A DNA stretch of 64,000 bases from Spinacia oleracea (Eukaryota > Streptophyta > Magnoliopsida > Caryophyllales > Amaranthaceae), in assembly GCF_020520425.1 (NCBI RefSeq), contig NC_079491.1:32913449-32977448 (forward strand), given 5' to 3'. The notes under the pieces are model-generated. The model saw only the letters and a program-made list of their open reading frames with translations. It was not told the origin of the DNA and ran no database searches. The position numbers and the translations under genes are program-made. Below are positions 56,424 through 64,000 of the stretch, in pieces. Each line of letters begins with the position of its first letter. Within the stretch, counting starts at the first letter, position 1.

Positions 56424-57847
56424 AACTAGTAGAAAAAACCCCTGTTGCAGCCCCCTTGTTGCAGCGTATATGTATTAATACGCTTCAACAACCAGTAGGT
56501 CAACGCGGGTCAAACCCTTTAAAGGGTTATAGCAGCGTACAAATTAATTGTCCCCTGCAAAAGAGTTTTTTGCAGCGTACGTAGTAAAAGCCTCCTGCAA
56601 TAGCCCTTTTATTTTGCAGCGTACATGGAAATGCCCCCTTCAATAGCATGCTTTAATTTTTTTTCGCTACAACGTTAATTCAGACCGGCCAAATATTTCA
56701 TCTCAAACCTCAAGACCAATTTCGAAATTCAAATCCCTCGCTCAGTACTCCCTTATTCTTCCCTTAGCTTTCCCTGCGTCTCACCCGTCGCCGGTGGATC
56801 TCGCCAGTCGCCGTCGTCGTTGGGTCTCGCCCGTCGCCGGTGGTCCTCCAGCAAGGGTCTATTTCCTCGCCTCCTCGTCTCCTCACCGGTGGTTCCCTGG
56901 GGATTTGGGAGTTATGGATTTTCGTGTCGGCTGCAGAGCACCACTCCACAGCAGCGGCGTGAGTGACGGCGGTAAGCAACTCTGTCACTTCATCTTCTTG
57001 CTCCCTTTTTTTTGTTGTTTATTAATTTATTGGTATTTTTTTGTTAATGTATTTGATTTTCTTGAAGTTCAATGGTAATAAAGTTGAATTTCTTAATTTT
57101 ATTTTCTGGGTTGTTTTTGGGGTAAATTAATTTTGTGATTTGGGTAAGTTGAAAAGTACAGAAGATTGAAGGGTGCACACAGATTGACTCAGATCTGGTA
57201 ACATACAGTGGACTTTTATAATTTAGGAAAAAGGCATTCTTGTGATTATTATTGTTTTTTTGCTTGTTATTTTCCATGACCCTTTGCTTTTTTTCCCTTC
57301 TCGCTGTTGATATTTGGATTAATGAAAAAAATTAAATTTCTTTTTGGGCTTCTCTCAAAATTCACAAAATTAATGATTTAAGCAATTTTTTTTTGTTCTC
57401 CTGAGATTGATTTGGTTGATGAAGGTTAGTTGTAAAGAAACAGTGTTTAGATTGACTAGCTTTCAGAGTTTTCTTTGTTTTATTAACTAGAATTAGGGAT
57501 TTTCAGTATAAATAGACAAGATTGAAGTAGAAATAGATGCCTATTTCTTGATATTCAACTGATCAGATTCTTGTTTTGGTCTTTGTTGCTGGTTATTTAT
57601 CTGGGAATTGAAGATTTGAAGCTCATAATTGGTTGTTTGAGCTTTAACCTTTCCTGGGGAGTAGAAAAGGGGGAGAAAAAGAGGTGATTTTGATAAGCTC
57701 ATAATTGGTTGTTTGAGCTGTAACCTTTCCTGTTGAGTGATTAAGGACTTGATTAGGCACCAGATTCCTTGTGATCAACACTCATGAGTTTATACAGAAG
57801 TGGGTAATGAGTCAAATTCGTACTAATTCGTATTAATTGGTATGTGA

Positions 57848-58105
57848 TTGATGGAGTTTGTAGAGGAGATTCAGAAAGGAGTTAGTATACCAATAATGAT
57901 TGGCAATCTTGTTAGTGAGGAAAAGGCTATTAGTTCACCTCTGCAACTTGCTGGGCATGTGCTGAAAGCAAAGTCTTATAGCTTATCACCCGATAAGCCT
58001 GAAACAAACACACTCTTTGTGCACAGATCAACTACTGGGAATAAGGTTGTTGATTGCAATGATCTTCCTGTGAAAGTTAGTGAATCTGTAGAATCATGTA
58101 CTTAT
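57848..58105 (+). pseudogene. Unrecognised gene fragment in CACTA block
   Basis: An open frame from ATG 57848 encodes MEFVEEIQKGVSIPIMIGN and, further on, SLSPDKPETNTLFVHRSTTG. It has normal codon use but no family I can name. It lies just before the SGT-like exon and could be an upstream exon of an unrelated captured gene. Confidence 0.35.
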
Positions 58106-58134
58106 CTAATAATTTTTTTTTAATCCCTTGACAG

Positions 58135-58265
58135 TTGAACCAGCCCCTGGTGTTGATCTTGAAAGCCTTGAAGTTGCCAAAGATTGTTTAACAGAAGTCT
58201 TCAAACTTCATCTACTTCCTGAGAGTGAGCGACCAGAACCTAAATTGACATGTAAATCAAAGAAG
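58135..58265 (+). pseudogene. SGT co-chaperone N-terminal exon fragment
   Basis: Between TTGACAG and AAG|GTAAAT it encodes VEPAPGVDLESLEVAKDCLT and EVFKL. This matches the N-terminal homodimerisation segment of plant small glutamine-rich TPR proteins (SGTA family: SVEPAPGVDxEGLEVA). The TPR repeats are not present, so only one exon of that gene was carried here. Intact splice sites suggest it could be included in a chimeric transcript; inference. Confidence 0.6.
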
Positions 58266-59373
58266 GTAAATTCTAATGCTGATGGGGATATTGATTTAAC
58301 TGCTTTTAGTGAAGACCCTAACTTTGTAATAATCATGTAGTGCTACTCTAATATCCTCTTTAACTTTGCATATGCTCTTCACACCTAGCTAGGACTCTTA
58401 GGGGTTTGGTAGTCACCCAATATTTGTGCCAGACTGCTAGATACGTGATTAAGTCAGCATGTGACATGAGTGGTTGTCATGCACTTGGCAGCACTCAGTG
58501 AGAAAGTCAAACTTTGCTAGGCTTGATTTTGTAAAGAATGGAAGATAATTTAATTGGCAATGGAGCAATTACTTTGTCAGACATTTACATCCGTTAGAGA
58601 TTGCTTCTTTTCCCCCTTTTCCCTTTTCCCATTTACTAATTGCTACATTGCATCTCTGTGGGATCTTTTTTACTGCTTAGGTGATAAAGTTTCTAGTATA
58701 TTTGTTGTTGGGGAATCATCGGGATGGCAATGCCTGAAAGTTCAAGTTCTTAGGAAATAGATTTAGGAAGATCATAAGCGAAGTAGGCAGATCTTAATGA
58801 TCCCTAAACATCAATCTATATACCTGTTTAAAGATTGTATTTCTGAAATCGGCTTGCTCATCTATTTAAAGCTGATTGCTTTTCATCTACAGCTTGTTGT
58901 TCAGTAATTAACAATAAGTTGTCCAATATAATTTCTTTTGATTGTGTATGTGGGGAATTCATCACCAACTCATGATTGAATTGTACATTGATCCTATTTG
59001 CATTGATCATGTCTTAGACTCTTAATAAGGTTTAGTTTAATGAAGTAGTATTTGAGCAATCATTCTCTCCAACAGACATCTTTTCGATCCTTGCATATCA
59101 GTTATTTTTTTTAACTAATATACCAAACGTTGCCATCAACAATATATACACTAGGTAAGTTGAGAACTCTAGAGCGCCGACTATAATGTTCGCTAACCAG
59201 TAACTACCAGCTCATGATTTAATAAGAGGATTTTTTTTTATGAAATCTGTGATCGCAAGGCAAAGACAGCTAATTTGGTTGGGGTTTTCATATGTTTGAT
59301 TTCGCATCTATTTTTTGTGAACTTTGATGTACTCCGTAATTATGTAAAGCTAATTTGTTTCTGTTGTATTCAG

Positions 59374-59554
59374 GATTTTCCGCAGCTTTTACCAACCACT
59401 GGACCGAGGCACGAGGCAGTAAGATCAACCACCTTTTCTCTGACACCTTATGAGCATGCTGAATTGTCTAGATCTGTGGGTGGGTTAGATGGATATAGCC
59501 AATTTATTAGGGCTGCTCCTATCAGAAGAATGCCTCTGTTTGGTGATGCGCAAG
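59374..59554 (+). pseudogene. Exon-like fragment of unrecognised plant gene (first)
   Basis: After acceptor GTATTCAG it encodes DFPQLLPTTGPRHEAVRSTT, then TPYEHAELSRSVGGLDGYSQ and IRAAPIRRMPLFGDAQ, ending AAG|GTTTGT. It reads like conserved plant protein sequence but I cannot name the family. Its reading frame does not match the next exon-like piece, so the pair is probably decayed. Confidence 0.45.
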
Positions 59555-59702
59555 GTTTGTGTCCCTCGATAGTAGATCTCCTATCTGTTGAGCTTGCTTT
59601 TTCTTTTAATGGCCTTCCGTAGCGTGTGTCTGTGAGCTTGTTTGAGATTCCACTTTTCTGTCTATGTTTTTTTTATGTACCTAATTATGAACTCTAAATT
59701 AG

Positions 59703-59840
59703 TGGAGTTCATCCTGATGGGCGAGTTTCGTTTGTTGGTAGTATGACTGATATGAAGGATCTGGCTTCAGTTCTAGAAGAGCTTAAATATTCAAAGGAAA
59801 CAGCATGGAGAAAGCAGATGGTTGTTCCTTATTTCAGATG
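59703..59840 (+). pseudogene. Exon-like fragment of unrecognised plant gene (second)
   Basis: After acceptor CTAAATTAG one frame encodes GVHPDGRVSFVGSMTDMKDL, then EELKYSKETAWRKQMVVPYF, ending CAGATG|GTACGT. Probably the next exon of the same gene as the piece at 59374. A possible third piece (AQSDVPTILSAAVIWCMAYV) follows an acceptor at 60314. Confidence 0.45.
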
Positions 59841-60429
59841 GTACGTGTAATTTTATCTTGTTAAGTCTTCATTTTATTTCGGGTTACATTTTTGTTTAAG
59901 GATTCATAGTTACTGGAGTTTTCAATTTTTCAGTTATCTCCAAAGTAGTTTCTCTTAAATGTCCATGATTTATTCATTTTAATTGAATTGTTAAATCTTT
60001 GCTGTCCCCTCTTGCTCGCGAACAACGGTTCTCCGTCAATCCTTGGCGCGGCAAGTAACTATCTTCCCTGTCTCAATCTGAAATTCTGAATGGAGTATAT
60101 AAATACAAATGAAAGAATTGCAATTCATGGAAAATGGGACTACCAAACATGACCTCCTTCTAGTTTTATCACAGGACTGTGTGGATTCAAAGAATCATCA
60201 ACTTTTTGTTTTATAATTCTCTTCGGTGGGTGATGAATGATGATGGATAGGTGTCCATGCTTGAGTGCTCTGTTTGCTTTACTTGACTGTTAATATGCTA
60301 TATTTGCATGTCAGATTTGCATGGCCCAATCAGATGTTCCAACAATCTTGTCAGCAGCTGTCATATGGTGCATGGCTTATGTTCTTGTTGCAATTATCAG
60401 CTCTCTGCGTGCATGTACTTTAATCTGCT

Positions 60430-61990
60430 TCTGTGTTTCAAGTTGGTGAAGCAGTTTTAACACAATTCAGAATCACTTTTTACTTTGAGTTTACTGGTTA
60501 GTGAGCTCTTCTGTTCAATATTTCAACACTTAATTTCTGCTTGTTTCCTCTTCAAAGTTTGTAAGGTTTGATTTTTTATATGATCAGAAAATGGAACAGT
60601 TGATACTTCATACATATACCGAAAACCATACAATACGAATGCAAAATACTTATGCAGTTGCTGAGCCAGAAGCTGCTAATAAATGTGACTTTTGAATGTG
60701 CTGTTACAAACTTAGCAAAAAATTATGAGTAACAAATGTCATTATGATTCGGCTATTTGATGGTTTGATATCTATAAGCTGAATCCTAATGACATGCATA
60801 GCCTTTATGCCCTGAGGTACCTAGGTGATTTCAGTAGTTCACACTCTCACAGCCTTCATTAGCTCCAAGCTTTATTACTGATTGCTACTCTTAATAAGTC
60901 ACTCAGTCCAAACTTAAGATGATTAGTGATCTCTCTCTTGAGGCGATCAGGGCCGTAGAATATGGTCTGAAGGGGTGCAATGGTCTGTGGTCATCTGTTA
61001 TACAGTCCTTAACCTAGGGATTATATTCTGTTTTCATCTCACTTTCATGTTCATCAGATCATTTTTCCGAAGTCAATTTTATACCAAACAGCACCAAGGG
61101 GTTATATTCTGTAGTTCCTAACTTCCTAAAATAATTCTACTAAAGTGGTTTCATCTTGATGTAAAAACTGCAGGAAATTTTCCCATCAGAATGAGCCTTC
61201 ACTTTTATAAATGTGTTTTGATATAGTGTTCATACTTCGTAGCATGAAGAATGAAAAGATTCATTATGCACATCATGTTTTATAAACCTATTTCTCCATG
61301 TCTCTGGGAAAGTAAGTGTTACTAAGGGTACCACTTTCATATTATCTTCGCTTCTACTGAAAACTGAAGTGTAATAGTAAGGGAAATCTAAAAGTTTAAG
61401 AGATGGTTTTGACTCGAGTTCATTTTATTTGTTAATCTTGCATTTGGAACTAGATAGATGGTCCTGTACCGGAACATCATAACTTTTGCAAACATAAATC
61501 CTTGTTCCTCTTTGCCCCTTGGTTTCATTAGGAACCATTGGAAATCTTTTTGGTGGAAGTAGCATAGAAACTACTTCGTGTAAAGCATTATTGAAATGGA
61601 GCTGATACCACATCCATACATATATGTTGCCGCGGTAACTAGAAGGAGGTTATGGATTAGACACTGAGATTAAACTGTCAGATTAGAATTTGCTATGGCC
61701 CAGTTAAGTCTTGACTGAACTAGAGTTGCAAACACGGATACAATTTGCTGATGTTAATTTCTTAACTGGGGGTCGAGTTTATATGACTGCAAATTTGATT
61801 CTATACTTCACTCACCACCCTTCTGTATGTTTTACTTGATGTAGGAACACCCTAGGTACGATGATTAATAACCAAATTGTTGTTGGGCATGAATCAGAAG
61901 GTGGCATTACTCCCACAACGGGGTGACGAATCACAAGGTATTAGTACGATTACAAAGACCATTAAAGGCCGTGGTCCCCCCTCCCCCCTC
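60430..61990. other. CACTA block interior or SAC intron, no gene seen
   Basis: AT-rich sequence without clear exons. The 62-codon minus-strand ORF at 61425-61613 is unrecognised. GTCCCCCCTCCCCCCTCC at 61973 immediately precedes the satellite array. Confidence 0.4.
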
Positions 61991-61994
61991 CACC

Positions 61995-63484
61995 TTGGAA
62001 CTAATGTACCTAAGAACACATTTCAAACTTATTGCATGATTAATATGATTAGTTTTAAGTTTCCAAGACTCAATACAATCTATTTATGCACATTTGAGAC
62101 TTGTTTGGTCGTTATAGGTCATATTTAGGCTAAAATGACATTTCCGCTCCCAACTTTGAACTAAAGAACCTTAGGACTCATTTGATTCTTATTACATGAT
62201 TAATATGCATAGTTTTAACTTTCTAAAACTCATTGGAATCTATTTATGCAAATTTAAGGTTCATTGGGTCGTTATAGGTCATATTTAGAGCTAAAATGAC
62301 ATTTCCGCTCCCAACTTTGAACTAAAGAACCCAAGGAATCGAATGATTCTTATTACATGATTAATATACATAGTTTTAACTCTCTAAAACTCATTCCAGT
62401 CTGTTTATGCACATTTAAGGCTCATTGGATCGTTATAGGTCATATTTAAAGCTAAAATGACATTTCCGCTCACAACTTTGAACTTAAGAACCTAAGGAAT
62501 CATTTGATTCTTATTACATGAATAATATGCATAGTTTTAACTTTCTAGAACTCATTCGAATCTATTTATGCACAAAGGCTCATTGGGTCGTTATAGGTCA
62601 TATTTAGAGCTAAAATGACATTTCCGCTCCCAACTTTGAACTAAAGAACCCAAGGACTCAAATGATTCTTATTACATGATTAATATGCATAGTTTAACTT
62701 CCTAAAACTCATTCCAATCTATTTATGCACATTTAAGGCTCATTGGATCGTTATAGGTCATTTTTAGAGCTAAAATGACATTTCCGCTCCCAACTTTGAG
62801 CTAAAGAACCTAAGGACTCATTTGATTCTTATTACATGATTAATATGCATACTTTTAACTTTCTAAAACTCATTCGAATCTATTTATGCCAAATTTAAGG
62901 CTCATTGGGTCGTTATAGGTCATATTTAGAGCGAAAATGACATTTCCGCTCCCAACGTTGAACTAAAGAACCCAAGGACTCGAATGATTCTTATTACATG
63001 ATTAATATGCATAGTTTTAACTCTCTAAAACTCATTCCACTCTATTTATGCACATTTAAGGCTCACTGGATCGTTATAGGTCATATTTAGAGCTAAAATG
63101 ACATTTCTGCTCCCAACTTTGAACTAAAGAACCTAAGGACTCATTTGATTCTTATTACATGATTAATATGCATAGTTTTAACTTTCTAAAACTCATTCGA
63201 ATCTATTTATGCAAATTTAAGGCTCATTGGGTCGTTATAGATCATATTTAGAGCTAAAATGACATTTCCGCTCCCAACTTTGAACTAAAGAACCCAAGGA
63301 CTCGAATGATTCTTATTACATGATTAATATGCATAGTTTTAACTCTCTAAAACTCATTCCAATCTATTTATGCACATTTAAGGTTCACTGGATCGTTATA
63401 GGTCATATTTAGAGCTAAAGTGACATTTTCGCTTCCAACTTTGAACTAAAGAACCTAAGGACTCATTTGGTTCTTATTACATGA
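61995..63484. repeat. Second ~160-bp satellite array, reverse orientation
   Basis: About nine tandem units. The landmark CATTTCCGCTCCCAAC recurs near 62140, 62300, 62460, 62619, 62779, 62941, 63102, 63262 and 63423, a period of 159-162 bp. Reverse-complemented, the unit closely matches that of the array at 5765-7815 (TATGACCTATAACGACCCAA). Units alternate between two types (ACTCATTTGATTC / ACTCGAATGATTC), giving a two-monomer (~320 bp) higher-order unit. The last unit stops at TTATTACATGA, four bases before a SAC exon. Confidence 0.9.
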
Positions 63485-63488
63485 ACAG

Positions 63489-63581
63489 GATGCTGTTGAT
63501 ATGGTGCACGGACACTTCATTGCTTCTGTCAGTCGAGATATGACTACACAACCTCAAAAAGGAGGCTTTGAAGCTATAGCT
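63489..63581 (+). pseudogene. SAC phosphatase gene, late exon
   Basis: Encodes 31 residues, DAVDMVHGHFIASVSRDMTT then QPQKGGFEAIA, in one open frame between ATGAACAG and GCT|GTGAGT. The family form is DAxDLLxGHYxVSVSRD...QKGGLEAxA. This exon is well conserved, unlike the one at 54384. The acceptor's pyrimidine tract is missing because the intron end is satellite DNA (TTATTACATGAACAG). Confidence 0.75.
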
Positions 63582-63719
63582 GTGAGTGATTGCTATAACT
63601 TTATCGCTAGAATTCACTGGCTACCTTTTCTCTCTATGTGACTCTTTCAACCTCTTTCCCCTTTTGTCAGACACAGTCCATTGAAACGTGTAATGATCTG
63701 ATGACTTTTCTTATTGTAG

Positions 63720-63787
63720 TCTGTTCCTATAGCTGTTTCCTTGCTCTTGGCTGGAATCGTTTTCGCGTTCATGTCTCTGAAGCAAAG
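63720..63787 (+). pseudogene. SAC phosphatase gene, transmembrane exon
   Basis: After TTATTGTAG it encodes SVPIAVSLLLAGIVFAFMSL then KQ, ending AAG|GTGTGT. It is the first of the two C-terminal transmembrane segments that anchor SAC6-8-type phosphatases in the ER (family FPxALxxVLxSFxFAxMSLKQ). Open frame, good splice sites, in phase with the previous exon. The final exon was not identified before the window ends. Confidence 0.72.
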
Positions 63788-64000
63788 GTGTGTTATGTAT
63801 ATTACTGTTGGGTTCTTTTTTTATGTCTAGCTTTTCTTGTGCAAATGCAGTCTCTTCCTTTATTAGACTTTCTAAAAATAGACTTGCAAAAAATATAAGT
63901 TTGCTCGAGTGGCCAATGTGTTGTTTTTGGTGTTCCTGCTTGTTTCTCCTCCCGACCTAACAGAGGAAGAATCCAGGAAGAAGTGGGAGCCTTGGTCTAC
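63788..64000 (+). other. Downstream of SAC transmembrane exon
   Basis: Probably intron. CCTAACAG|AGGAAG at 63962 could be an acceptor, but the following codons do not match the SAC C-terminus. Confidence 0.3.

Larger units (their letters stand above)
56424..63488. mobile_element. CACTA-derived block with gene fragments and satellite
   Basis: The left edge AACTAGTAGAAAAAACCCCT is the CACTA terminal repeat with its first base changed. The following ~300 bp match, in reverse complement, the right end of the complete element at 9412-9648 (GTTGCAGCGTATATG, ACCAGTAGGTCAACGCGGGT, TTTTGCAGCGTAC) and then its leader segment. Beyond lie gene fragments and, at the right, an inverse copy of the satellite array. 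No right terminus (TACTAGTG) exists: the array ends at the edge of a SAC exon. So this is a truncated member of the same family, inserted within a SAC intron and carrying host exons. Confidence 0.65.

Noticed and set aside
57848-60450. A single intact host gene running through the CACTA block
   Set aside because: Frames of the neighbouring exon-like pieces do not join, the SGT piece lacks its TPR repeats, and the pieces resemble unrelated proteins.

Overview
This window is nuclear DNA from a flowering plant: AT-rich intergenic sequence packed with nested transposable elements and only a few host gene remnants. The Copia LTR at 10770-12145, with its many CGGAAA-type repeats, and the AATAAGTTCAGAT-rich hairpin repeats resemble repeats I associate with Amaranthaceae, such as spinach and its relatives. 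That placement is inference from memory, not a database result.

Layout. 1-12145: a broken Copia element (3' LTR at 10770-12145) split by a complete non-autonomous CACTA transposon (5052-9648, TSD TTC). The CACTA carries a satellite-like array of ~160-bp monomers. 12357-20139: a very young gag-only Ty3/Gypsy element (TR-GAG type, TSD GTACC) with two 2773-bp LTRs. 20140-24111: small repeats, two LTR fragments and a 5'-truncated L1-type LINE. 24392-34102: a young Athila-like element (TSD CTTAA) with a gag-protease ORF and an Athila ORF1-like ORF but no visible polymerase; its LTRs and interior carry clusters of the palindrome GCCCGATCGGGC. It lies just upstream of a broken SPO11/TOP6A-like gene (34325-42630). 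That gene is itself split by Helitron sequence, which in turn holds a Copia element (35419-41505, TSD AAAAT), which in turn holds a small Helitron (37510-37812).

42631-48360 is intergenic: another Helitron (43128-~43868), an LTR-like block (~44846-47111) and MITE-like pieces. 48361-51081 holds the best host gene, a P-class pentatricopeptide repeat gene resembling Arabidopsis At2g26790. It appears to lack its N-terminus and has a frameshift near its C-terminus. A PPR relic follows near 52590-52830, then a Stowaway MITE (53421-53744).

53981 to the window end holds scattered exons of a SAC-domain phosphoinositide phosphatase gene, including the catalytic CX5R(T) exon. Some exons are decayed. 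A second CACTA-derived block starts at 56424, contains fragments of other genes (one like the SGT co-chaperone N-terminus), and ends in a second array of the same ~160-bp satellite in the opposite orientation. That array stops four bases before a SAC exon. I saw no tRNA, rRNA or CRISPR loci.

The strands of most interest are the satellite-carrying CACTA family, the palindrome-rich Athila derivative, the gag-only element, and the 25-bp direct repeat that brackets the Helitron/Copia nest inside the SPO11-like gene.
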